From Aquila chrysaetos chrysaetos (taxonomy: Eukaryota; Chordata; Aves; Accipitriformes; Accipitridae): a DNA stretch of 64,000 bases. A program made the translations under genes and the position numbers. The stretch spans positions 8,281,501 through 8,345,500 of the forward strand of contig NC_044019.1 of the NCBI RefSeq assembly GCF_900496995.4, in the 5' to 3' direction. Under the pieces are notes generated by a model. The model was given only the letters and a program-made list of their open reading frames with translations, made no database searches and had not been told where the DNA came from. Positions 25,901 through 34,600 of the stretch are shown piece by piece (position 1 is the stretch's first letter; each line of letters starts with the position of its first letter).

Positions 25901-28900
25901 AGGTGACCTGTGTCTGGGTAAATTGGATGGATATCTGTTATTTGTTTTGCTTTTCTTGTGCTCCCTCCCCCTTTCAGGTGTTAAATTCAAAGGCTGTGTA
26001 TTACAAAAAACAAGTGAAGGCATTTTAGAGTAAACTCTAGATTTTTTTTTTTTTTTCTTTCCTTTTGAAGCTTAATACTAAAGACGTGTTTTTCAGAGGG
26101 TTTGGTGGATGTAATCTTGTATCATCAACCTGATGATAAGAAGAAGAATCGAGGTTTCTGCTTCTTGGAATATGAGGATCACAAGTCAGCAGCACAAGCT
26201 CGCCGCCGCCTGATGAGTGGGAAAGTAAAAGTCTGGGGAAATGTTGTGACAGTGGAATGGGCTGATCCAGTAGAGGAACCTGATCCAGAAGTCATGGCAA
26301 AGGTAAATTAAAACTTAACTGGATGTTCTTGTGCTTTGGGAGGAATTTCTTTATGCTATAGTGACCAAGACTTGCTCCAGCTGAGCAGTGCTAGTTTTGA
26401 GGCACAGAAAGCAGTTCGAGGGCATTTTCATAGTAAGCCATGTGAACTGGCATGGTCTGAGCACTGCAGATTAGTTGCCATTTTAAGACATTGGGAACAT
26501 GCTGTTTTAACCTACTGTTGACATGTAAACTAGTAGTGTACAGGGTTATCCTGCTGGATTGGCACATCAGTCTGTTCATTATCTGCTTCTGCTGATAATG
26601 AATGCTAGGTGGGTATTTTGTAAAACTATTTTCCAGAGTGAGATTAAGGTGAAGTTCAGCGTAGGGAATGATGTGCTCTTTATCCCTGTGTTTTGGGATA
26701 ACTCTTTGCTGCTCTTGAGGCCTATTATGAAAATTTTACTGGGATTTGTAGCATCCCAGAAGCAGAAAATCAAAGCTGGATATTCTTCTGGTCATGGAAG
26801 GGAACTGTGGAAGGAGAGAAGTTATAGAAACTTCATACAGGTAACTACAAGGCTTTTTTTTTTTTTGGTTGGTTGGTTTTTTTGGTTGTGTGGGGTTTTT
26901 TTTTTTTTCTTTTTTTGAAACAGGTACAGAATTTACAAGGTTACCCAAAATTTCTTAAGGCAGAGAAGAAGGGAATAACATCTTACTAGTTTGTTAGTTC
27001 CCTTTGAGGTTTGACTTTTACAGCTTTCATTTTTATTTTTTCACTAGGTGAAAGTTTTATTTGTAAGAAACTTGGCCACTACTGTGACAGAAGAAATCCT
27101 TGAGAAATCCTTTTCTGAATTTGGAAAGCTGGAAAGAGTAAAGAAGTTGAAGGATTATGCTTTTGTTCATTTTGAGGACAGAGGTGCAGCAGTGAAGGTA
27201 GGTTGATTATTCTTTCCTAGCTAAATTGATGTGAGCAGTTTATTTTGTACAAATGGTTTTAAGAAATTTTACAGTAAATTTCTAGATAAGACAATTTGTA
27301 GAGCCCATTTAATAAGGTGCCCATTGTGAGAATTTTAACACTACTGATTTTGTTCCTATGATTTCAGTAGCTAGGAGGATGTGAAACTTGTAGCAAGCTA
27401 ACAAGTAGACTGGAAAAGAGGTATAGACCAATGCAGGAGAGTCTAGAGAAGAAGGAAAAAAAAAAAAAAAATCAACCTAAACAATTTTTCTGAGGAAGCA
27501 CTGTCAGAAGGTATCAGTTGTCTCTCAAAGACCCCTATTTAAAGGCTCTGTGTAGTTTTGGAGTGACAAAAGTATTGAATAGAAATTGCAAGGTAATTAA
27601 AAAAATGCCTTGTGAAGGGGAGAAGAATGGCACTAGCAACTCCCTTAATGCATTAGCTATTTTTAACTCTGTGCTCCTTAGAAGGTTTCTTTTAAATGAC
27701 TTCTTAAACATTGGAGGTCACTATTGTAAGCTTCAAAGGTGTCTTCCTTTGTATCTAAGAGCAGTTGAGAAGGTCATTAATATCTGCTGTTTGTACTTCA
27801 GTGGGTTGAATTCTATAGAAATTACTCCATCTGTGTTTTAAATCCACGGTTTATGGGAGGAAATGCTTTGCACCTGGGAGTCTTGAGCAAGTATACTGTA
27901 TGTGGTATATGTGGCTGCATAGACAGTTCAAAGGCTCTTTACTCATCCTTTATTAATAATTTTATAACCATTTAATCGCTTACAATTTTCCTACCCACCA
28001 AAATAGGGTTTAGAATACTCTTGAGTTTGGCTTTAGGATGACTGTCACTCATATTTAATGAAGTTGAAGTCAGTTTGGATAGGTTTAGACCATGTCCAAG
28101 AGAGGGTAGGAGATTGCAGACTTACCCTTTCTGTCAACAGCACCTCCTGACATGTTTTACTATAGTATGTCTTTAAACACTCTCCAGTCCCTTCCCAGTA
28201 GACCGTACTTCCAAATGCTCTGTTAGATTTGAGCAACTGAAAACTTGTAGCAGATGAGAAAAGATAGATCAAGTGCAGTACAGCAGAGCATATCTAATGC
28301 TCATCTTCTCTGAAACAAGTTGGAATACTACCACATCTGCCCCATGTGACTGAGTTATGGCCATTAAATTGGTTTATGAATTTTGTGAGATATTTTTGTG
28401 TATGGCTGTGTTGTTTGTTTTTTAATGAAAGCATTATGGTATTAATGTGCGGAATGCATGTAATTGGCTCATTGAGTCCAGTGTCTATTTAGTTGCATAC
28501 CTCCTTTAAAATAAATTTTCATGATCTCTAATGTTTTTGAGACATGTAGCTGTACAGACACATAAAGCCTTTGTTAATGCAAATATTAATACCCAGAAAT
28601 GTTAAATGCAAAGCACATAATGCCAGGTAAAGAATTGTGGGGTGTAGTTCTAATCATACTTCGTGTATGTATATTAAGTTCTTTTTGTGCATGCATTTGA
28701 TAATTAATGCATTACTTTTCTGGAGGAAAAAATTCTTGGAAAAATTTTGGGAAAATTTTCTTGGAAAAATTCTGGAGGAAAAACTTTCTTGCCTCACTTG
28801 TTGAGATCACCAAGTTTCAGTGGTTTGTTGTTTTTTTTTTTTTTTTTTTTTTTCTTCTTCCCCTTAAGTATGCGTCCTCAGAAATACTTTATTTCCTCAG

Positions 28901-30300
28901 AGGCACTCATGTAGCACATCCAACTAACTAGGAAGCACCAAAAAAAATACTGTGTTTTTTCTTGTGTGCATGCACTCTACATGGCTTACAAGTACAGTGA
29001 GTGTTCATGTCAGTGTGAATAGTGAGAACTTCTGTCATTGTATTTCTGAAACATTTCTAGGGGATGTAGGAACATAAAAAGGGATGGTGTTATGTCTGAT
29101 TTTTTAAAAAATAATGCTCAATATGTTTTAATCCCATTCTTTTACCTTAAGATACAAAGAGAATTTTTTTTTTTTTTTCAAATGCTGCTTCACTGTAACT
29201 GGGAATAAATTGGGACTTGAAAGAATGATACGTAACTTTCTGTTTAAGTAGCACAGAAACGAAGCACATGGCATAGTTCTGCCTGGAGCAGTCTAACCAT
29301 CTGGTTTCTTTCAGTAAGTTTTAGTTTCCTTTTGAATGGAAACAAATTTTCAGATGTTTCTCTTCTAATTTTTGTACAGGCTATGAATGAAATGAATGGG
29401 AAAGAGATAGAAGGGGAAGAAATTGAAATAGTGTTAGCAAAGCCACCGGATAAGAAAAGGAAAGAACGTCAGGCTGCCAGACAGGCTTCCAGAAGTACTG
29501 CGTGAGTGTTCATTCTTCACTACTGTAATACTGCAGAATGAAGTTCTGCTGTAAAATATGAGCTAGTTTGGAGAAAAGTCATTCAGGTTCTTCTATGTTA
29601 TGTATTGTTAATCAACAAGGGGAAATTTATACTTTATTTTGGGAGACTTTTGAAGATAAATAATTGCATGTTTCTTTTTCTTAATAGGTATGAAGACTAT
29701 TATTACTACCCTCCACCTCGCATGCCACCTCCTATTAGAGGCAGAGGCCGTGGAGGGAGAGGTGGATATGGCTATCCCCCAGATTACTATGGCTATGAAG
29801 ATTATTATGATGATTATTATGGTTATGACTATCATGACTACCGTGGTGGCTATGAAGATCCCTATTATGGCTATGACGATGGCTATGCTATAAGAGGAAG
29901 AGGAGGAGGAGGAAGGGGTGGGAGAGGTGCCCCTCCACCACCTAGGGGGCGGGGAGCACCACCACCAAGAGGTAGAGCTGGATATTCACAGAGGGGGGCA
30001 CCCATGGGACCGCCAAGAGGAGCCAGGGGTGGGAGAGGGGGTCCTGCACAGCAGCAGAGAGGACGCGGTGCTCGTGGAGCCAGGGGCAACCGTGGGGGCA
30101 ACGTAGGAGGCAAGAGAAAGGCAGATGGGTACAACCAGCCTGATTCCAAGCGCCGTCAGACCAACAACCAGCAGAACTGGGGCTCCCAACCCATCGCTCA
30201 ACAGCCGCTCCAGCAAGGTGGTGACTATGCCGGTAACTATGGTTACAATAATGACAACCAGGAATTTTATCAGGATACTTATGGGCAACAGTGGAAGTAG
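10820..30300 (+). CDS. HNRNPR: Heterogeneous nuclear ribonucleoprotein R (full multi-exon coding region)
   Basis: The coding sequence joins 10820-10976, 13275-13393, 13821-13928, 14630-14743, 21991-22167, 24855-24990, 26097-26302, 27048-27197, 29380-29501 and 29688-30300. This gives 1902 nt, 633 residues plus TAG, the usual length for vertebrate hnRNP R. Every junction is GT-AG and the frame is continuous. The domain order is: acidic N-terminal (NURR-type) domain, about 20-105; RRM1, about 165-245 (RNP2 VFVGKI 167-172, RNP1 RGYAFITF 206-213); RRM2, about 246-325 (LFVGSI 248-253, RGFCFLEY 289-296); RRM3, about 340-412 (LFVRNL 343-348, KDYAFVHF 374-381); basic NLS-like KKRKER, about 414-419; then a Tyr/Gly/Arg-rich tail with RGG motifs and a Gln/Asn-rich end. 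The family binds pre-mRNA and mRNA and acts in splicing, mRNA stability and transport. The paralogue SYNCRIP (hnRNP Q) is very similar. The MANQVNG N-terminus, the [10 protein letters not shown] start of exon 11 and the [14 protein letters not shown] end fit HNRNPR as I remember it. Confidence 0.97.
10977..13274 (+). other. HNRNPR: HNRNPR intron 2
   Basis: This 2.3-kb A+T-rich intron runs from donor GTATAA to acceptor CTTTTAG. It contains a poly(T) tract near 11259-11270. I see no repeat element or internal gene. Confidence 0.85.
13275..13393 (+). CDS. HNRNPR: HNRNPR coding exon 3 (N-terminal domain)
   Basis: The acceptor is CTTTTAG ending at 13274 and the donor is CAG/GTAAGG at 13393/13394. 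The exon starts in phase 1, completing the Gly codon after EIFQT, and encodes [13 protein letters not shown] through ESDLSHVQ (residue 92). It completes much of the helical N-terminal domain used for RNA or partner recognition in the hnRNP Q/R family. Confidence 0.95.
13394..13820 (+). other. HNRNPR: HNRNPR intron 3
   Basis: This short 427-nt intron runs from GTAAGG to CTACAG. I see nothing else in it. Confidence 0.85.
13821..13928 (+). CDS. HNRNPR: HNRNPR coding exon 4
   Basis: The acceptor is ATCTACAG ending at 13820 and the donor is AAG/GTAACA. It has exactly 36 codons in phase 0-0, encoding [18 protein letters not shown] through DEAKIK (residues 93-128). It is highly charged and follows the globular N-terminal domain. 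Skipping it would keep the frame. Confidence 0.95.
13929..14629 (+). other. HNRNPR: HNRNPR intron 4
   Basis: This 701-nt intron runs from GTAACA to TTTTTACAG and lies upstream of the candidate cassette exon 5. I see no repeat in it. Confidence 0.85.
14630..14743 (+). CDS. HNRNPR: HNRNPR coding exon 5 (38-codon symmetric cassette)
   Basis: The acceptor is TTTTTACAG ending at 14629. The donor GAG/GTTGGT is clearly weaker than the gene's other donors (T at +3, G at +4). The exon is 114 nt in phase 0-0 and encodes [20 protein letters not shown] through PGIGTE (residues 129-166), the linker leading into RRM1. From memory, a shorter hnRNP R isoform lacking about this segment has been described in mammals; the weak donor and symmetric phase fit cassette use here. 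Confidence 0.93.
15488..15705 (+). mobile_element. CR1 LINE 3' fragment in HNRNPR intron 5
   Basis: The segment ATTAGGAAACGTTTCTTTAC, then GAGAGGGTGGTCAAACACTG and GAACAGGCTTCTTGGAG, and the later TTGGACTAGATGATGG, follow the characteristic CR1 3' end in order. That end encodes the last residues of the reverse-transcriptase ORF and then the 3' UTR. The terminal octamers have decayed to TTCTATTCATG. It is sense to HNRNPR, heavily 5'-truncated and clearly old. Confidence 0.8.
17283..17331. repeat. (TA)n microsatellite followed by poly(T)
   Basis: Alternating TA from about 17285 to 17312, interrupted once by TG, runs directly into about 19 T residues. It is a simple repeat likely to vary in length. 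Confidence 0.9.
21265..21690 (+). mobile_element. Possible ancient CR1-type LINE remnant
   Basis: The phrases ATTCAGAGGAGAGCTGCAGT with GATTAAAAAACTGGGG near 21279-21314, and the later CCGACTAGATAGTCTGTAAGG near 21655-21676, resemble in order two landmarks of old CR1 3' regions. The sequence between them is not clearly alignable by eye. This is a weak call. Confidence 0.3.
21991..22167 (+). CDS. HNRNPR: HNRNPR coding exon 6 (RRM1)
   Basis: The acceptor is CATTTTTAG ending at 21990 and the donor is CTG/GTAAGT. It has 59 codons, phase 0-0, residues 167-225. It holds nearly all of RRM1: RNP2 [10 protein letters not shown] at the start and RNP1 RGYAFITF at 206-213, both with the aromatic residues used to stack RNA bases. 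The exon starts with GTTTTT directly after AG, so the true acceptor is fixed by homology and frame. Confidence 0.96.
22168..24854 (+). other. HNRNPR: HNRNPR intron 6
   Basis: This 2.7-kb intron runs from GTAAGT to TTCTCAG, with small T-runs near 24126-24139 and 24232-24240. An ATTCTATGATTTT near 24780 recalls a CR1 tail, but nothing CR1-like lies before it. Confidence 0.85.
24855..24990 (+). CDS. HNRNPR: HNRNPR coding exon 7 (end of RRM1, start of RRM2)
   Basis: The acceptor is TTTTCTCAG ending at 24854 and the donor is CAG/GTAAGA. It encodes [20 protein letters not shown], then [20 protein letters not shown] through KVT (residues 226-270, plus one base). RNP2 of RRM2 is LFVGSI at 248-253. 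The exon ends in phase 1. Confidence 0.96.
24991..26096 (+). other. HNRNPR: HNRNPR intron 7
   Basis: This 1.1-kb intron runs from GTAAGA to TTTTTCAG. A long T-rich run at 26042-26060 could serve as an extended polypyrimidine tract some 35-55 nt before the acceptor. I see nothing else. Confidence 0.85.
26097..26302 (+). CDS. HNRNPR: HNRNPR coding exon 8 (RRM2)
   Basis: The acceptor is TGTTTTTCAG ending at 26096 and the donor is AAG/GTAAAT. It encodes [21 protein letters not shown]1 RGFCFLEY (289-296), then through DPEVMAK (residue 339). It completes RRM2 and the short linker to RRM3. Confidence 0.96.
26303..27047 (+). other. HNRNPR: HNRNPR intron 8
   Basis: This 745-nt intron runs from GTAAAT to TTTCACTAG. 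It holds a T- and G-rich low-complexity stretch at about 26854-26917 (poly(T), GGTTGGTTGG, poly(T)). Confidence 0.85.
27048..27197 (+). CDS. HNRNPR: HNRNPR coding exon 9 (RRM3)
   Basis: The acceptor is TTTTTCACTAG ending at 27047 and the donor is AAG/GTAGGT. It has exactly 50 codons, phase 0-0, residues 340-389, from [16 protein letters not shown] to DRGAAVK. RNP2 is LFVRNL (343-348) and RNP1 is KDYAFVHF (374-381). Both motifs are intact. Confidence 0.96.
27198..29379 (+). other. HNRNPR: HNRNPR intron 9
   Basis: This 2.2-kb intron runs from GTAGGT to TTGTACAG. It contains a poly(A) run near 27457-27473, a 52-bp-period imperfect tandem duplication (28719-28791), a poly(T) run near 28831-28853 and another near 29166-29178. 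Confidence 0.85.
28719..28791 (+). repeat. HNRNPR: Imperfect 52-bp-period tandem duplication in intron 9
   Basis: TCTGGAGGAAAAA starts at 28719 and again at 28771. Between them TTCTTGGAAAAATT occurs at 28733-28746 and 28758-28771. The block is A+T-rich with nested repetition, probably from slippage or local duplication. Confidence 0.6.
29380..29501 (+). CDS. HNRNPR: HNRNPR coding exon 10 (end of RRM3, basic NLS-like segment)
   Basis: The acceptor is TTTTTGTACAG ending at 29379 and the donor is GC/GTGAGT at 29501/29502. It encodes [18 protein letters not shown], then [20 protein letters not shown] and two bases of Ala430. The basic cluster KKRKER followed by QAAR resembles a nuclear localisation signal. 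The exon ends in phase 2. Reading on into the intron gives Ala then TGA at once (see findings). Confidence 0.95.
29688..30300 (+). CDS. HNRNPR: HNRNPR terminal coding exon 11 (Tyr-rich and RGG C-terminal domain, stop)
   Basis: The acceptor is TTCTTAATAG ending at 29687, and the TAG stop is at 30298-30300. It encodes residues 431-633. First come [15 protein letters not shown] and a short RGRGRGG block, then a Tyr/Asp/Gly-rich array ([15 protein letters not shown] and similar). A longer RGG/proline block follows, then [18 protein letters not shown], a second basic signal, and a Gln/Asn/Tyr-rich end YGQQWK. The RGG box binds RNA and is an arginine-methylation target in this family. The Tyr-rich segment is prion-like in composition. 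Confidence 0.97.
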
Positions 30301-30973
30301 ACAAGTGAGGAGGGATTGAGAATATTGGAAACATAGAATTGGCTATAGCTCTACATCCTTCAAAACAAAATTGGCTTAATGTTTCATCCTTCAGTAGCGA
30401 TTGGCTGCCATTTGTATTGGGCTGAAGAATCACTCTATTGTGTATATACTCGAGTCTCTTAGTTTTCTTTTTTCATAAACGCACTTGGACATTACTGGGC
30501 TTGCAGAATTCCTGAACTCCATATGGGGTTTCAATGCTTTTATCATTTTAGGCTTCATTTTAGCAGTTTAAAAGCAGGAATGGCACACTGTTCAATCATG
30601 ATTTTGCAGAACCTCTGGTTTTGGACAGTTTCCTTTTTTTTTTTTTTTTTTTTTTTTTTTGGATTTGGGATAGACTACATAGGAGTATGCTGTACATAAA
30701 AGTAAAAGCTAGTGCTTTGTCTTAGTAGTTTTAAGAAATTACAACAAATTAAGTTTTCTTGTATTGAAAATAACATGATTGTATGTTTTGCATTCCTAGA
30801 AGTAGGTTAACTGTGTTTTTAAATTGTTATAACTTCACACCTTTTTGAAAATCTGCCCTACAAAATTTGTTTGGCTTAAAACGTCAAAGCCGTGGCAATT
30901 TGTTCCTTGATGTGATTGTATTTCCAATTTCTTGTTCATGTAAGATTTCAATAAAACTCAAAAATCTATTCAA
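30301..30973 (+). other. HNRNPR: HNRNPR 3' UTR (proximal)
   Basis: The UTR begins after TAG at 30300. It includes a 27-nt poly(T) run (30634-30660) and ends at an inferred cleavage site some 15-25 nt after AATAAA at 30950-30955. A GT-containing stretch (ATTGTGTCC) lies just beyond. The run of U residues in the mRNA could bind U-rich-element proteins. Confidence 0.75.
30950..30955 (+). terminator. HNRNPR: Polyadenylation signal AATAAA (proximal)
   Basis: Canonical AATAAA within TTTCAATAAAACTC, about 650 nt after the stop codon. It is the first canonical signal after the stop and so the best candidate for the main 3' end. Confidence 0.75.
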
Positions 30974-31634
30974 AACATTACCTATTTCAAATTCAATTGT
31001 GTCCTAAAACATTATTTCATTGGTAATTCTTGCGAAAAACACTGTTTTCAAAGTATAACTGCCTATGTGAGTGATCAAATTCATGCAAAATTTCTTGTGC
31101 TTTCCAACATGTAGCACTGTGGACATCAGACTGAAAACTAGGAGAAATTACAGATAGCCCAAAGGGCACTCTTTGTTTAATTGCTGTTCAATAACTTACC
31201 AGCATCTAATTTTGAAACTTTTTTTCTTTTAAAAAGTGTTGAAATGTATCCAAACATTCAGAGATCTAATTTAAATATAATATTCTAATGTAATGTGGAG
31301 AAGGAAGCAGAGCCTACAATGGTGTTAATTTTGTTCCTTTTTATTATGTACTGTGGAGTCCCTCTAGAGGCTATTCTGTTAGGAACCAGCCATTGTGTAT
31401 TATTCAGTGTACAAACACATAGGGAAATGGTTTTGATCTCAAGCATCTTAGTCTAATTTAAGATAATATTTGACTAGGAATGAGAATTATAAATTAAGTG
31501 CTGTGGCACAGTAAACTAACTTCTTGCTACAGATAACACAAACATACTCTCCATATTCTGCTTATTTCTGTCTTGACATTTAATTTGATGTTCTGCCATG
31601 ATGAACAATTTGCCTTAGAATTCTCATGCCTTGT

Positions 31635-31640
31635 AATAAA
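31635..31640 (+). terminator. HNRNPR: Candidate distal polyadenylation signal AATAAA
   Basis: TTGTAATAAAGGCTG lies about 680 nt beyond the proximal signal, followed by TTTAAAAAAAATAAG. The upstream TGTA gives it a plausible CFIm site. It could serve a longer 3' UTR, or may be a chance match in A+T-rich DNA. Confidence 0.4.
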
Positions 31641-34600
31641 GGCTGTTTAAAAAAAATAAGTAATATCTTCTGGGGGCATTACTAGCTACATTATTGGGGT
31701 ATTATGTGTTGCTTTGACCCTTGTCTTGGACATTCCCAGATGTCAATTTTAACTGGCAAGTCATGACATTACTCTTCTGTTGCATCTGAGCCATTCTGTA
31801 CCCCAATGAAGAACATTTGCTTCTCAAGAAAAGAGAGAAACAAACGGATTTAAACTTTCCCTAAAGAAAACTATTGCCGGACTTCTAAATATCCAAATCA
31901 AATACATTGCTCATACTTGATTTACAGCATTCTAAACACAGACTATTGAGGAAGTTAAACTTCAGTGGTCATACTCCTCCCTTTGTCTTCTATTCCTGTC
32001 TGGTGTCTCTCAAGTGTATTATGTCAGAATGTAAACAGATGAGCCTTCCCACGCTTTACTGTTGTGGGTCTGGTATACGATTGCATGGTTTGAGTTTTGA
32101 CCTGAATTGAAGTGAGGATGTATATCTGGTTCTCAAAAATGGGTTTGCCCCTGTGTCAGGCTCTTACTTTCAAATTAATAGAATTACTCATAAATAATTT
32201 AAAGTGCTTTTTAAAATTAGTATTTAGTATGTTAAAGCCCTTTTTGGCTTGGTTTTGTGTTTGAGTTTGTTTTTTTTTTTTCCTTACTTCATAAAGTCAA
32301 TGGGACCAAATCCTGTCCTCTCTGTTCCTTACTTGAGCAGTGAAGTCAGAGGGGTATTGCCTGGGTATATGTTTCAGGCTTTTACTTGTGGTAAGGATCT
32401 GGCTTGTAGTTTTGTTTTAATACAAGGATTTGCTGTCCTATCAGTATGACTTTATAGTAATTATATAGCTTGCGTGGTGTTGAGCAGAACCCTGTAGTCC
32501 CAATAAGTATTTGCTTTTCAGTAATCATTGTAAAGGGGATCTGGTACAAGGGAGCTTAATTGGAATCAAATTTAAAGTACTCTGTGCAAGAAAGATAGTG
32601 TTCACATACTGCACATTTAAAGTGTCAGCCCAGGAGAGGTGAAGTGTCAGTGCATGCTTATGGGGGGGTGTGGGGAGGAAGTGAAATGCTTCAATTATAA
32701 TGTTTATAAAACAACTAAGGAACAAAAGTGTTAAAATTGTCTTCCTCAAGAACTGTAAAGCTGCATCTTGTATTTTCTGCCCAAATCACCATTTATCCTA
32801 ATATTTTTATTGAATATGGGAAGTGAGCTATACATTTTTATAATTTAAAATTAAAATCAGTAAAAGTTTATATTTACAAGATATATCAAGTTCTTCGATT
32901 TACGTGATTTATGGATACTCAAATTCATCATTTAAATTTGCAGCAATGCTTTACTGAATCCTTAATGTGTACTACAACTTACTCGAGTAGTGGTGTATGC
33001 TGAACTTGAAGAACTTAACAAAATTATTGAAAAAAAAATTACTGAACAAAGATATTGTAGCACAGTGGAAAAATCTACCACGCCTGATGACAGATACTCA
33101 AGGGAAGAATTTTTCATTATTTTCTCAGCACAATTCTGATACATAGTCAAAACAAAAAATAAATTTAAATTTACTCTCGTGCACTGTTTTGATCGTTTCT
33201 TCAGTATAACTTAGCAAAAATCCTCTTCTAGAACATGTTGAAAATGGATTTCAACTTGCAAACCAATATTAAACTTTTATGAGTGTCCTGCTGGCGTTGG
33301 AGGAGGAGCCATGAAATGGGATTTTAATAATCATTTGATCACTCATTTATAGCAGTTGCTTAAATGTCTGTTATTGATAAGGTGTTTGACTTAAAAATAA
33401 GTAGGTTGCCAGATTCCTAGCAATTCCAAAACTTGAGCAAAATATTTTTAGAGCTATTGTGTTATTATAGACTTACTTTCACATTATTAACAAAATCAGT
33501 TTACTAAACTCAGCTTTTGATTTTACTAATTCATTAAACATAGTCTGCATTTTTTCAAAGCATTAAAGGTTTAATTTTTTGTAGCAATTGTTTATTTTCA
33601 GGACTCAGCTTCTGTAGTCTATTTATTAAAGAATGACATCTGCATTGCTTAAACCTTTTCAAAATAAACTAAGTAGAAGATCACCACATGATTTTGGTGA
33701 CTCTGTATGAAAACCTGACTACTTTTTGTCCCCTCTGCATTTGGACATGAAGCCCATTTCTGTATTTTGAACTACACAGAAAAAAAATACAGAAGGCACT
33801 CTTATTATAAGGCTAGCAGAAAAATAAATGTGAAGTATTGAGCAAAAAGTCTTAAACCTCTTAGTAAAACATGTTTGACATCTAGACCTGTAGACCCTAA
33901 TGCAGATGTATGTATTTTCGGTAAGACTTAATTGTTATCCAAAAATGATGGTGGCCCATATGTAGAACAGCAAGGACCCTATCCTACAAATCTGTCATGA
34001 ATAATCTTTGATCGTGCATGACTCGAGTTGGAGTACTTGTGTGATTAAGGATTGCTTGTGCAATGAAGGTTTGCCAGATTGAATTCTGTCATTCACATGA
34101 ACTACTTAAGTAGATCAGAGCCTTATAGAAAGAGTGTACAAAGTTGTGTTTCCTGTTTTTTCTAAATAAAAAAAGAAAAAAGAAAGTTAGAGCTTCTGTT
34201 AACTTAGAATTTGAATGACGCTGTTGCAGTCTATTGGCTTAAAATGTCTTTTGAAACCCAGAGTGGCTAAGTTGAGCGTATATTAGTTGATAAAATATGT
34301 AGAGTGGTGGTGGGGGGGAAATCATTCGTGTTAAAGGGAAATCTTAAGCTTTTTTTCTCATTCAAACAAAATAGTCAAGGTGGATCTGCAATATTTGGTT
34401 ATTGATCAGGAACGTTTGAAATTTTAGAACAGGAGAATCCCTCTGAAGAAGTGTTTTAACAACTTGGAGGTTACCAGAAGCTCTGAAAGACAGTTCAGAA
34501 TATATTGCATCACATTTTCTGATGTCCAGAAATCTGCAAGTGTCAATTTTGTATTTTAACTCCTTCCTTTTACCTGACTATCAGGGAAGCGTGGTTGAGG

